Part shown: positions 33,061-45,147 of the stretch, piece after piece
Position numbering within the stretch: position 1 is the stretch's first letter
How the letters are laid out: each line of letters begins with the position of its first letter
Program-made: the position numbers and the translations under genes
The notes under the pieces: model-generated
What the model was told of the DNA's origin: nothing
Seen by the model: the letters and a program-made list of their open reading frames with translations, nothing else
Databases searched by the model: none
Assembly: GCF_009389715.1 (NCBI RefSeq)
Contig: NW_024068198.1
Location: forward strand, 143,225-207,224
DNA length: 64,000 nt
Source: Phoenix dactylifera
Lineage: Eukaryota > Streptophyta > Magnoliopsida > Arecales > Arecaceae
Direction: 5' to 3'

Positions 33061-36000
33061 AAAATAGGCGAGGTGTCGTCGTGTAATTCCTTTAGTGATA
33101 TAATGAATTGGGCCGATTTGTTTGTTTCGTGTGGAATAAGTTGGAAGTTTGGTCTTCCATCATGGTTTCTATGGACCACTTCCATGTGTAATGCATTTGT
33201 TTGGACCAACTTATTTCACCTGTAGAAGGGTACAATATTTTAAAACAAATTAAAAGACCCTCGCTTTGTATTCCTCCATCATGGATTGGTCAAAGTTAAG
33301 CAAAGATTTAAAAAAGAAATGGTCATTTTATATGACGATTTTCCAGGCCTCTTGTTATGTCATATAAAATTAGCAATAACAGCCATCATTTGACATTTTT
33401 TTGGATCCATCTGAATTTATATTTTTCAACCATTTATTATTCAAAAGAAATTCAAATATCTATGCCGACCGGAAACATAATGATAATGTTAGTTAAACAG
33501 TATATGGAGCAAATAAGAGAAGATAACATCAACATTTACAATAATAATAGTAGATAACATCCATCATAAAAATCATTATTTTTTATACTCAAATAAACCT
33601 AAAAAATGTCTTGAGCAGCAAAGGTCATTAGCAAGTACAGTTTCTATGGGGTCCGTTATTTGTTAATACTGGTGTTGTAAATTGAAAATTTTACACCAAG
33701 TAATTTTTTTTTTCTTTTCTATTTCATGTGGAGTTAGTGAGGAGCTTCTTTCAAATTTAATGCACACATATGACATAATGTACATCTCTTGCAAGGAAAA
33801 CAAAAGGTTGAATAATGAAATAGAAAACTATAGTATCGGCTAAAAATAGAAATAATTAAGCCACGAACCATCCGTTTCAACCATTTAACATTTTAAAAGA
33901 TAGTTTGGAATAGCCGCATGCAATTTAGATAAATAACAAATTAACATCCATCCCAACTTGAATCAGTCAAAAATAAAATAAAATCAAATATTAAATAAAT
34001 CAACTCGGGATTCTCATTATTAGTGAGCTGGTGACAGGTGAACTAGGCAGTGATGTTAGGTCCCTTAATTACCCTATGTTAAGCTATTTTTTTTCTCATT
34101 TTCCATCTCTTATTTTTCTCATTTATTTTAAATTGTTTTATTATTTTACTGAGGATATATATTAAGATGACTTTCCTTCAAGAATCACTAATAATTTTAA
34201 CATAATAGTTAATTTATTGCCATAGAAACAACAAATTCATGCAGCTCTCAAATGTTAGAATAAAGGCAATGTGAGGGAGCACCATAAGAAGATAACAAGC
34301 TATCAAAACCTGGGGACATCTGGTTTCCACGTGGCGATGAAGCAGTGGATGCAAACAAGATACTCAGCCACGTGTAAGGCGAAGGCGATTAAGTGATCTT
34401 GGACCAATTTAACTCATAAGGTAGCGGCCATGAGCCGACACGCACAGCCATTTCTCTCGGCTTTGGGTGTGACACAGCCATTTCTCTCGGCTTTGGGTGT
34501 GACGTGGCCGACCAGGAACCATAGGCTTTGCGTGTGGCGAGCCACGACACCTATGTCATGAAATTTATAGCTAATCGATGATTTGTGACGCTGAGACCTC
34601 GTGCAAGGTGTGGTCCGGAGATGGGACCGTGATGGACATGTATCGCTTTCGTGGGTGGTCCTTCATGATCCATCCATGCCGAAGCCCGTACTTTAGGTGT
34701 ACAGAATCCAAATGACGAACAAAACAATGCATAAAATTGAAAGAGAAAGAAAAAAAAATTAAACTACGTGATTCGCCAATATGCATACGTTCATGGAAGC
34801 AAAATGACTGTAACTTTTACTCTCTCTCAATAATAAAAATTATGAGATATTTATAATTGAATTCTGACTTAGAGTCCCAACTCCTATTAGTATTTATGGT
34901 AAAATAAAATATTCCAAGGATAAATATATTCCATTGCTTCGCTTTGTTCCGTTAGAATACTAGTGTACCACTCAAATAAGAATATTTTAATATAAACCGC
35001 TTACTCTAACAAAGCCAATAGTGATAAGGGCTCTATCATTTGGACCATCTAAATGGTATGGCTAATGTGACAATAGTAAGGGTTTATCAGTACTTGTCCT
35101 GCCATATGTGTGTATAGTAGGTAACACACTCCCATGGATATCTCTAATCCCTCGAACTAATTTAGCGTCGGTGGAATTTTAACCTAAGTCTTTAATCACC
35201 TTCACATTCGGAGCCTTTGATAATATCGAATGTAAGCTTGAATTGCTACCTTAAAAACATAATCTTGAATTGAAAATCAATATTTTAGCAACTCAAAAAA
35301 TCGTTCTTACAAAACCACTTTGCTAGTGTGCTGCAATCTCGTACGACGCTATTTTTGAATTAGAATCATCAAGTATGAAGGTACAAAGTGGAATGATATT
35401 TGTGAATTACCATAGAATACTTGATGAATGAAGATTTAGGAATCGAGACATGAATAGGTGAGGTAAGATTTGATGATTATGGCTATAATTATGTTTCATT
35501 ATTCTTTTGAATCTTCACTAGCAAATGAGTATAAGTGAGTAGTGGATACCACATGGACAAGGGTGTGGAGGTCCTTGCAATATGCTGAGGGCGTCAAAAT
35601 GCTGTTTCATCTTTTTCTTTTTTAAAAAAAGAGTTAGGAAGTACAAACCCAGCTGCGTTGAAAGAAAGGATTAGCACTAGTTTTTTTTTTTTGACCTAGC
35701 ATGGGCTAGTTCAACTTAGTACAAGGCTTTTCTTTGAAAAAAGGAAAAAAAATTAAAGCCATCAGAATTTATTGAGAAGAAAAAAAGAAAATTACAGAGA
35801 GGAGAAAAAAAAATCCAGAATGGACTGTTTGATATGAACAACTGCCTTCTTGTTTTTATCCTTTAAGATCGATATAAACCTCGAAAACTTTCTCTTCTGT
35901 TTGTGCTGGTTGTAATTTCTCTAACCAACCTGTAAATTTTTCTTCCTTTCTTTTAAATACCTTCTCGTTTTTAATAAATTTGGGTGACTCGGTGTTTTTC

Positions 36001-36364
36001 CAATCTACCTTGCATTAGGAAAAAAAAAAAGTTATATAAATCGCCCTTTACTTTTACTTAAAAAGTAGAATTAGTTTGTCTAATTAATGCATGTGGTTAG
36101 AGAATTGTTAAGCGACTCCATCCAATTCCTGCCTTATCCACAGCCAGATACCTCTTTGAAGTAGCACCAAGTTTGGACAGGCAATAACTTTTGAGCTGTT
36201 CCTCAAAATAATAATAATAATAACTTTTGAGCTGCCATTGTGGCTTCAATTACTATGTGTGTGGTATCATCACAATAATGACCCTAGATTTCTCCAGGTT
36301 GACTAAGTTAGCTAGTGCCTTGTAGAATTTAAGCAGAATATGGAAGGGGAAGAAAAGGAGCTAC
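33061..36364. other. Region without recognised gene
   Basis: No gene was found. A perfect 30-bp tandem duplication (unit starting ACAGCCATTTCTCTCGG) lies at 34444-34503 in a locally GC-rich patch that also has CACGTGGC and CACGTGTA boxes (34337 and 34370). Confidence 0.5.
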
Positions 36365-36760
36365 CTTCTTGTCCATAATGGAAGAATGCCTCGTGTCAAT
36401 GAAACTTAACAATCTCAAAATCCTCTTGTGAAACACAAAGCATTTTAGTCGGCAATCCTCTATCCTTTGGTCCTCTTATGAACACGAAGCATTTTAATTT
36501 GCTGTCCACAGTGGAAGAATGCATTGTGTCAATGAAACTTAACAATCTCAATATCCTCTTATGAACACAAAGCATTTTAGCCAGCATTTTAATTTGTGGT
36601 CCATAGTGGAAGAATGCCTTGTGTCAATGAAACTTAACAATCTCAATATCCTCTTGTGAACACAAAGCATTTTAGCCGGCATTTTAATTTGTGGTCCACA
36701 GTGGAAGAATGCCACTTGTCAATGAAACTTAGCCGGCAATCCTCCATCCTTTGGACCTCT
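36365..36760. repeat. Local tandem repeat, units of about 95 and 133 bp
   Basis: The phrase TCAATGAAACTTAACAATCT starts units at about 36396, 36529 and 36624, with a diverged fourth at about 36719. Each is followed by a form of CCTCTTGTGAACACAAAGCA and TTTTAATTTGTGGTCCACAG. The first unit is longer (133 bp) than the next two (95 bp). Confidence 0.85.
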
Positions 36761-38039
36761 TAGGAACACAACAAAAACTTCAACTCTTTTCTCCAAGAAC
36801 AGAACCACAACTTTCTTACAAGGAACTGGAATAGCTTCTCCAACATTGCCTTCTTAAATCCGTTCACAATCACATGCATGCAGGCAATGGCTTTGAGCTT
36901 TTGTGAAGCAAGCATTGATCATTTGCAGCACCTCCTACCAAACCTTCTTTAGAACTCATATGGATGAATACTCCACATTGGGCATCACAATTGGGTCATG
37001 CATCAAACATGCAACCATGTCTTGAGATATTAATGAGCATTCACTTGTAGGTGAGGTTGCTTTACGTGTGGATGCATGCAGTAGGTGCCATTAGAGAGAG
37101 ATCCATCCCTATCGAGTCCTCTAATCTTTTTAAATTCAATTGCTTGCTGGTATGCTGTCACTTTTCTTGGTGAACCAATAGTTTCACCATGCCAACGCAT
37201 TATTTGCTCCAATCAGTATAGCATGAAAGCCTCATTGAGATCATATTATTTTGAAGGTGATGAATATTTCTGCAGTGGTCCCTTTCAACCTTCAATGTCT
37301 TTGGTGCCATTTTCCTAACAGATCTAATGAGTTCTGGTAAGCGAAAAACGATAGTTTCAGAAGGGAATCAATTGCAATATCATTTCTCAGACTACAAGCC
37401 GACAGTTTATTAAAGTGGTGCGAGATTTTGTATCAGCTACCGAGATTTCAATAGTTGGAGGGTTTCAAGATTTCAATGAAAATGAACTAGCAAAGCAATA
37501 TGGATTCTTCAGAGAAACCTTTTAAGAGATATTCCATAGGCTTCAACATATCCACGAAAGAGAGCAACCACACTGGCATGGGTACTGCAGAGAGAGAAAT
37601 ATGATCCAGTCTTATAAAATTCGTGACTGATGTTAGTCTGAAAATATAAAATCACATCACATGAAATAGGATGTGCTTACTGGTAGTGCAAAATACATAG
37701 AAATGGACAAGATCTCAAGTTTTATCAAAATTGTTTAATCTTTGGTTAATTGGAAAGTAGAAGGATTAATTTACATGATAAATAGCATCTAGAATCAAAT
37801 TGATAAGAATTCCTCAGTGCACAAAAATTCTTCCATCATTGTGTTTTTAGTCGCAAGTCAATGCTAATTCCATTCTAATCATAAGAAAATGAGATTTAGT
37901 CTATTCTATGTCGGAGGCAGTTCATGTGCACCTTCAAGGGAATCCTTACAAGGGGGACTTCCAACCAATCATGCTTTTTTTTTTTTTGAGATAAATTAAT
38001 CATGCATAATTTCAAACACCAATTGCAACAACTCAAGAC
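36761..38039. other. Region without recognised gene
   Basis: No supported gene, RNA or element end. Confidence 0.5.
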
Positions 38040-38365
38040 CTCATTTAAAAAAGCGAGCCATAAGGTATTATTTAGGTTCCTTAACCCTATATAAGTATCT
38101 AAGATCTATCTAGCGCATAGCCAATATGGAACTAAAGACACGCCCACATAAGTTTTTATATGTTCTCTTCATTTAAACCATGACATTCTTGTTGGACTTA
38201 GAGTCCAAACCCATTCAAATCTAATTACAAATACCATGATCAGCTCATGGTCAACCTTATGTGCTAAAGTGTTTCCTAATCCATATAAGCAATGGACTGG
38301 ATCTGTTCTGATACAATTTGTAACAATCCAGTATCTCATCCAAAAAAAGAGCTAGCCAAAAGATA
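38040..38365 (-). repeat. TRIM-like dispersed repeat, copy 2
   Basis: Colinear with 25120-25440. Near its right end the minus strand reads GGATTGTTACA, followed after a few bases by TGTATCAGAACAG, which resembles a diverged tRNA-Met primer site (TGGTATCAGAGC) behind an LTR end. A third partial copy follows at about 38490-38590 (AGCTGGCTAAAATATATTAT then GGACTAAACACATATCC). There is no coding capacity. Confidence 0.5.
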
Positions 38366-38367
38366 TT

Positions 38368-38493
38368 ATTTGAGTTTAGGCGAATCAGAAATCGACTCTT
38401 GCTCCTCTTCGCTATTTACTCTTTTCTGATTTTGTTGGGTGCGCTCACACACGACTAGTGTGAGTAACCGCTATAGCAAAAAAGAAAAAAAAA
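38368..38493 (+). mobile_element. LINE 3' end (very short)
   Basis: The text TTTTCTGATTTTGTTGGGTG, followed by CACACACGACTAGTGTGAG and TAGCAAAAAAG, matches the 3' end of the LINE at 16421-16490 at the wording level. It is a severely 5'-truncated copy sitting between two copies of the TRIM-like repeat. Confidence 0.55.
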
Positions 38494-38593
38494 GCTGGCT
38501 AAAATATATTATTTGTGTTTTTTGACCGCATGCATAACTAATGTAGGACTAAACACATATCCATACAAATCCTCCATAGAACCCATGAAATGG

Positions 38594-39959
38594 ACACTCG
38601 CGGTTTGAGATAAGATAACAAAACTAGTCAAAGAATTTCTCTAACGTGGGACACATGAAAAGTTGACAGAAATTAGAGGATGGAACAAGCATTCAGTTTT
38701 TAATACCAGAAAAAAAAAAAGGTCAGTCCTTTTGGAAAACAGAGGCTTGTTTGCATACTAATTTTTATCAAGGAAAGCAGCAGACAACTTGGGCTGTTAA
38801 TTGGCCTATTTAGGCTATTAAATAAGAAGAGATTCTGAGTGGACCTAGGCTCCTAAACTTCTGCTGAGCAATTAAAGGCTATATAACAATCAAGGCCCGA
38901 TATGGGCTTCCAAGGCGGAACTGGCCTATGTAGCAATTCCCTAGAGCAGTGTAAGAGCAGAGTCATTAAAAAATGGTTCAAAGCATAATGAAAGCATGTC
39001 TCAGTCATTTGAGTTCAGGACGATGGAGCCCAAAGCAAAGGCATTTCATCTATAGAAATATATATCCAGTTTTCATAATATTGGGATTTGATTATTTAAT
39101 GTTTGACTAAACGGCTTTATTCTTAATATAGGGACCTTCAGTCAACAAATGCAGTAGAGGCTAAAAATTAGTCACAAGTGTCACATATATCTTAGGGATG
39201 AATTACCCCAAATTTTGTATACTTGGTGGATAGTCATTTAATTTAGCTAATGCTTTGTATTTTGATAGATCTCCTAGATATTAATCTGCAAATAGATATT
39301 TCAGAATTATGATTTTTTTTTGGAATTCTATGCAAATTGCCAAGAGAAGGATTATGATAGCAAGCTTCATGTACAATCTGACTTTGCTTTGATGGATTCC
39401 AGTTCTATTTATTCTTCCTTTACTTTTTTTTTTAAAAAAAAAAAAACATTTCTCATGTGTTTTTTCCCTTTCAGTTTTTATGTTTCTGTTTTCATGTATA
39501 TCATCATGTCTAGTGAATCTAAAGCATTTTTCAAAACCAGGGTAATGATGATGTAATAGTTTGTGATTCTGGGTTTATAGCTAGAGCAACTAAAACACTT
39601 GGTCTACTCTTTTTGGTGCAAATACCATCAAGGCTGAATTTTCTTCATCTCCCTTATTCATAGCATAAAGATCCAACTGTAACAGTATAAGAAAATAAAA
39701 GCAAACATGTGAGACAGAAAGATTGGCAAGCTCATTTATCACTGTTTTGGGGTAACTCAAAAAAAAAAAAAAAACAAGTAGAATTCAATATTTCTGCATT
39801 CTTTCTAATTTAAATCATATCTCCACTTGTATATGACACTAAATTGATTATCTCAATTAATAATGTATAACAAGGATGTCTGTAAGCAGGGAAGCCTGGT
39901 GGTGTCACCGAATGAAGTCTAAAGTTAGAATTCAGAACTCTTATTGAGGGCCAAATTTG
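38594..39959. other. Downstream flank of the PPR gene
   Basis: No gene was recognised. It contains poly(A)/poly(T) runs at 38707-38720, 39423-39446 and 39759-39775. Confidence 0.5.
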
Positions 39960-41888
39960 TTACCAGTAATCTCTGCAAGAACACGAACCCTCCCTGAAAG
40001 AGTGAAACCGACTGCGATCCCTCACCACGATCTCCCTTTTGTACACCTTGGATATCAGCTTCATTACAGTATGGCAATCTGGACATATCCTCAGATTCTT
40101 CACAATCCTTATGACACTCTCCCCAGGCATTCTTGCCAACCCAAAAGCCACCGCAAGTTTCTCACTATGCCTCAAAATGGCATCCTCCTTCTCCTCCTCC
40201 TCAACATCATGCAAAACACTCATGATCTCCGGGATGTAGCCTTCCATCTTAAGTCTCGCCATTACCTCTGTCAGTTTCTTATGAACCTCCTCTTTCACAT
40301 CACTTATGTCATCGCTTGCAACAAACGTGTGCACAACCTTGTCAACCTCGATAGAGCTCCAGCCAGGAGTCTTCTGAATTCTCTGTACGATCATAGACCT
40401 CCTCACACTGGCAACATCCTTCCATTTTCCAGCCACAGCGTAGATATTGGAAAGTAGAACGTAGTCGCCAGAGTCACTGGGATCAAGCTCTGAAAGCTTT
40501 TCCCTCACATGCTCTGCCAATCTAACATTACCATGAATGCTGCAGGCCCCAAGCAATGTCCTCCAGATTATGGCATTGGGTTTTATAGGCATATTGGTTA
40601 TGAACTCATAGGCCTTGTGCAGCAGTCCTGCTCGCCCGTAGAGATCAACCATGCAGCCGTAGTGCTCGATCGACCGCTCGATTCCATATGTATTTTCCAT
40701 TTCCTGGAAAAACTTATGCCCCTGTTCTATCAATCCTGAATGGCTGCAAGCATACAGCACCGAGATGAAGGTTATTCCATCAGGCTTTGTCCCATGCTCC
40801 TCCATTTTATGGAAAAGTTGGATTGCTTCCTCTCCATAGCCATGCATTGCTAGTGCTGCAATCATCGATGTCCAAGACACAATGCTCTTCTTCTCCATCT
40901 CCCAATCAAAAACCCTGGATGCCATGAGAATGCTCCCGCACCTTGCATACATGTCCAAGAGTGCATTGCCCACAGAGATTATGCTACTAAGACCAGCCTT
41001 CTCTGCGTGCGCGTGTAAAATCTTGCCAGACTCGAAAGCCCCTGCTTGAGCGCATGCCGAGAGGACACCAGTCAAGCTCGTCTCATTCGGCCTGCACCCC
41101 TCCCTCAGCAATTCCCGAAAGAAGCTGAGAGCATCATCGAAAAGCCCATTGCTGGCAAAGCCAGTGATCATCGTACTCCAGGAGACAGCATCCTTGTTAG
41201 GCATCGCAAGGAACAAACTCCTCGCAGACCCCAGCTCACCGGCTCCTGTGTAACCCGCAAGCATGACATTCCAAGAAGCCGAATTTTTCCAGGGCATTCG
41301 CTCGAAAAGCCTCTCCGCGCCCTTTACATCGTCCGCCCGAAAACAAGCAGTCACGATGGCATTCCAAGCAACGACGTTTGGTTGGGGTATATCATCGAAC
41401 GCCTTCCGCGCAGAAGCCAGGCAGCCGCACTCCGCATACATGCTGACGAGGGTAGTCCCAACGAACAGATGGGACTCAAGCCCATGGTGAATGACGTGAG
41501 TATGGAGCTGCCACCCGACGCTGAGAGACTTACGATTGGCAGCCGCCTTCAGGACGAAGGCGAACGAGAAGCTGTCAGGAGGGACCGAGTCCCGCCGCAT
41601 TTGGCTGTAGGTGAGGAGGGAATGGTGGGGGTGATCGGATTCGGAGAGCCCGCGGATGAGGGTGTTGTACATGAAGGGGTCAGGGGAGGGGGTGCGGAAA
41701 AAGAGGAGGCGAGCGTAGTCCAAGGCGTCGGCTAGGGTGGTGGCGGCGAGGAGGAGGAGCTTCCCGGCGACGAGGGGGTCGGCGTCGAGGCCGGTCTTGG
41801 AGGCCCGGGCGTGGATTTGTTTGAGGTGGCTGAGGGTCTTGCAGTCTCTCAGCAAGGAGACGCACTGCAAGTGGTGGTTGATGCTCAT
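39960..41888 (-). CDS. PPR protein, PLS class with E, E+ and DYW domains (At1g74630-like)
   Basis: An intact intronless frame. The upstream in-frame extension to 41927 begins at TTG, so the first ATG is at 41888, giving 642 residues starting [19 protein letters not shown]; the Arabidopsis relative also starts MSI. PLS-type repeats run from about residue 30 to 460, with typical blocks [33 protein letters not shown] and [19 protein letters not shown]. The E/E+ part contains [13 protein letters not shown] and [19 protein letters not shown]. The DYW deaminase-like domain has [10 protein letters not shown] (HxE) and CPDCH, and the protein ends SCSCRDYW. Such proteins are imported into plastids or mitochondria and edit C to U in specific transcripts; the target is unknown. 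A gypsy LTR ends 173 bp upstream of the ATG. Confidence 0.96.
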   Translation of the reverse strand: MSINHHLQCVSLLRDCKTLSHLKQIHARASKTGLDADPLVAGKLLLLAATTLADALDYARLLFFRTPSPDPFMYNTLIRGLSESDHPHHSLLTYSQMRRDSVPPDSFSFAFVLKAAANRKSLSVGWQLHTHVIHHGLESHLFVGTTLVSMYAECGCLASARKAFDDIPQPNVVAWNAIVTACFRADDVKGAERLFERMPWKNSASWNVMLAGYTGAGELGSARSLFLAMPNKDAVSWSTMITGFASNGLFDDALSFFRELLREGCRPNETSLTGVLSACAQAGAFESGKILHAHAEKAGLSSIISVGNALLDMYARCGSILMASRVFDWEMEKKSIVSWTSMIAALAMHGYGEEAIQLFHKMEEHGTKPDGITFISVLYACSHSGLIEQGHKFFQEMENTYGIERSIEHYGCMVDLYGRAGLLHKAYEFITNMPIKPNAIIWRTLLGACSIHGNVRLAEHVREKLSELDPSDSGDYVLLSNIYAVAGKWKDVASVRRSMIVQRIQKTPGWSSIEVDKVVHTFVASDDISDVKEEVHKKLTEVMARLKMEGYIPEIMSVLHDVEEEEKEDAILRHSEKLAVAFGLARMPGESVIRIVKNLRICPDCHTVMKLISKVYKREIVVRDRSRFHSFREGSCSCRDYW

Positions 41889-42061
41889 GCGGCAAATCCC
41901 CTCATCCACGACCTCGTCATTTAGCAAATGATCGTGGTCGGGTCGCAGGCTTTTTTGTCAGAAAACATATGACTAGATTTGAACTAAATAACCTGACAAC
42001 AGATCTATTGATGTGTTCATGTTCCAACTGACTTATTAAAATGAAACAATAGCTCGAGAAG

Positions 42062-44127
42062 TGTCACGCCCCGAATCCGAACCTAGGCCCGGGACGCGCC
42101 AGACGCCGCACACCCGCACGGCGGACCGCACGGGCGTGCAAGGCTGAATAATCAGACACTCAAGTTACAACATCAGATCACAATATCAATACTAAAAATC
42201 TATCATTTATGATAATCAAATCAATAATTTAATTTCAAATGTCTCAAATAAAGTTGATAACATTTATTTACAAGATCAATTACTTATGACAAAATGAATC
42301 TAAATCTATCTATGTCCATTGTCATAAGTCCTCTCCTCTCGAATCCCCCATCAATCATCTCCTGCAATTATGTCAAAAACAGGTATGAGCTACAACAGCT
42401 CAGTAGGTAACAACATGCATAAAGTCACGATAACATGTATCAAAGCATATGCAATGTAACTACAGGTCATGTGCACAAAATAAATATGATGATCCGCAAA
42501 CCAATCCGATACTCAAGTAATATATATATACCATCTCCGTCTATCATATCACGCATAACATAATCCACAGATCAAACCGCATGACTACGGCCACATCACC
42601 CAGTGGCATGGTCACACCGAAGTGTCAACACTCTGCTCCTAATGGAGCCCTGCACCGCAGTGCTGCACCCCAGGGTGCCCAATCTCTGCTCCTCAGAGCA
42701 TGCTCCGCAAAGCCAAAACACCCCATAGTGCCGGAACTAGTTCCTCATACAAGTCGACAGGGCCAACGTTTCCACCCCATTGGCGGGAATCCTAGACAAT
42801 AGTCACGCGGTCTCCAAAATCACATCCACAATTTCCAACAATCAAACTTAATATAAACATAAGTTTTCAAAACCAATATCTACATAATAGATTTTCAGAT
42901 GATCGATTTCCAGTCAAAAACATGCTTCTAAATAATAATGATGCCAAGAATATAAAATATATCAATATGCTGGAAATAATCATACACATATGCATAATAC
43001 ATGTAAATCATACTTTGAGTAAGGTTACCTACCTGGGTTCGCTTAAAAATCCCTGCCACAGATATCACGAACCCCTGATTAAACATAAATATTAATTATT
43101 TAATTAACTAAGAAACATAATTTAAACAATTTTTCAAACTCTTAAACTCCTAAGTTCATGGATCCAAGAATGGGCCCCTAAGATCAAACATAGACCCTAA
43201 AATCAGAATCCCTTAAACCCAAGTCAATTGTGGCTCAAGACAGATTAGGCCCAATTGAACCAAACCAGATAACAGGTCCAGATCAGATTTCGGGCCCAAC
43301 CCAAACCAGCCCACAGATCCAATCAGGTCCAACTCAGCCCAAAAACAGTTCCCTAGCCCAAACCAGATCAGATCAGACCAGATCAGATCAAGTCTTGATG
43401 AACCAGATTATCCTCACATCAGGCTAACCCAAATTCCTGACTCAGATTCAGGCCCTAATCAAAACCCATTCACTCAAACCCAGATCAAACCCAATTCACG
43501 GAGTAGGTGGAACCGGTTCACAGTTCAAACCCGGTTCAAAGTCTGGTTCACCATTAAGGCACGGATTTCAGAGCAAGCAAAAACACCCAGGCCGAATAAA
43601 GAAGAAGAAGAAGAAGAAGAGAAGAAGAAAGAAGGAAGAGGAGAAGAAGAAGAAGAAGAAGAAGGAGGAGGGGGGGGTGGCTGGTTCCGGTCGGCCTTCG
43701 GCGGCCGACCGTGGCCCTCGGCGGCGGCGCTCGGCCAGCCGCCGTCGGTCACTCCACGGTCACAGGCGGCGGAAGGGAAGAAGGAGAGAAGAAGGAGAGG
43801 AAGAAAGGGAAGGAAGGGAGGGACCGGGGCTGGGAAGCCCGGCCCCCGTTCGCCCACCTCCGGCCGAACTCATCTCGGCCGGATTGACCCCAGCCGGCCA
43901 CCGTCGGCCGGCCGAATCCCAAAAAAATGAACTTCCCCGAAACAGGGGAAGTGAAACCGAATAATCTCCCCTCAAATCCAAAAACAATGATAAAAACATA
44001 TCTTCCTCACCTCCGGTCGTCGACCAAAGGATCCCCGACGGCGTTGGCGGCTCCGGCAGCGGCGGCGGCTCCGGCGGCGGCAGCGGCTCTCAAGGAAGGG
44101 GAAAGAGGAGGAATGGGGCTCTCAGAG

Positions 44128-44174
<47 letters not shown>

Positions 44175-44346
44175 AGGGAGAGAAGAGGGAAGAGGGAAGA
44201 GGGGGGGGGGGCTTGCGGAGATCACGCGGGCCGTTCGGCCGGCGTGTTCATCGTGGGAAGACCACGATGAACAGACTGAAGTCGGCATCCATTGCCGACT
44301 TCAGTTCATTGGGCCCAAGAATGGGCCCAAATTTCAGGTCCTTACA
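42062..44346 (-). repeat. 3' LTR of chromovirus
   Basis: 2285 bp; the plus strand begins TGTCACGCCCCGAA and ends CCTTACA. Over the first 440 bp it differs from the other LTR at about nine sites plus a small indel, counted by eye. It contains GAA-rich and GA-rich simple repeats (43604-43675 and 44125-44180), GGCCGGCCG-rich stretches and an A-rich tail. Its minus-strand reading direction points at the PPR gene. Confidence 0.92.
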
Positions 44347-44394
44347 CTCTAACCAACTAAAAAAAAATTTCGTCCTCGAAATTAAAAACATACC

Positions 44395-45117
44395 TCAATC
44401 CGAGAACAAGGCTGGATACTTCTCTCTCATCTCCTCCTCCAGCTCCCAGGTGGCTTCTCTCTCACTATGATTGCTCCACTGGACCTTGACATATGGGATA
44501 GTGCGTCTTCTCAAGACTTGGTCCTTCCTATCCACTATACGGACAGGCTGCTCCACATATGTAAGATCGGCGCGAAGCTGCAAAGGTGCCACATCAATCA
44601 CATGATTTGGATCAGCAATATACTTCCTCAGCATGGAGACATGAAATACAGAATGAACTCCCGATAGAGCAGGTGGAAGTGCCAGTCTATAAGCAACAGA
44701 TCCAACTCTCTCGAGAATCTCGAAGGGTCCCACATATCTCGGACTGAGCTTGCCTCGAACTCCAAACCGCATGATCCCTTTAGAAGGGGATACTCTGAGG
44801 AACACATGATCTCCGACCTGAAATTCCAATTCCCGCCTCCTGATATCTGCATAGCTTTTCTGTCTGCTCTGAGCTGCTCGGAGTCGTTCTCTGATCAACT
44901 GAATCTTTTCCACTGTCTGCTGCACCATCTCTGGACCCAAGATCTTCCTCTCCCCCACATCATCCCAACAGATAGGCGATCTGCACTTCCTACCATATAG
45001 AGCCTCATAAGGAGCCATCTGTATGCTTGCCTGGTAGCTATTATTATAAGCAAACTCTACCAGTGACAAGTGATGATTCCAAGAACCCCTCATATCAATA
45101 GAGCAGGCTCTCAGCAT
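44395..45117 (-). pseudogene. Chromovirus integrase C-terminus and chromodomain-like tail
   Basis: In the same frame as the upstream part, after a TAA at 45145-45147 where CAA would be expected (C-to-T). It contains WNHHLSLVEFAYNNSYQAS and YGRKCRSPICWDD, the GPY-like block GPFEILERVGSVAYRLALP, and a final chromodomain-like segment with VKVQWSNHSEREATWELE, ending at 44395. In chromoviruses this tail guides integration toward particular chromatin; here that is family knowledge only. Confidence 0.88.
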
Positions 45118-45147
45118 ATCCTCTAGAATCTGAATGGTCCTCTCAGA

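Noticed and set aside
38040-38365. Cassandra-type TRIM with 5S rRNA-like LTR
   Set aside because: No 5S A-box or C-box sequence was found; only a generic TRIM-like layout.
41046-41735. 229-codon plus-strand frame
   Set aside because: Antisense shadow of the PPR-DYW coding sequence.
41889-41927. N-terminal extension of the PPR frame
   Set aside because: It begins at TTG; the first ATG at 41888 matches the start of the Arabidopsis relative.
43525-44352. Proline, arginine, lysine or glutamate-rich frames in the chromovirus LTRs (also 50517-51677)
   Set aside because: Simple GAA, GA and GGC repeats read in different frames; they overlap each other on both strands.
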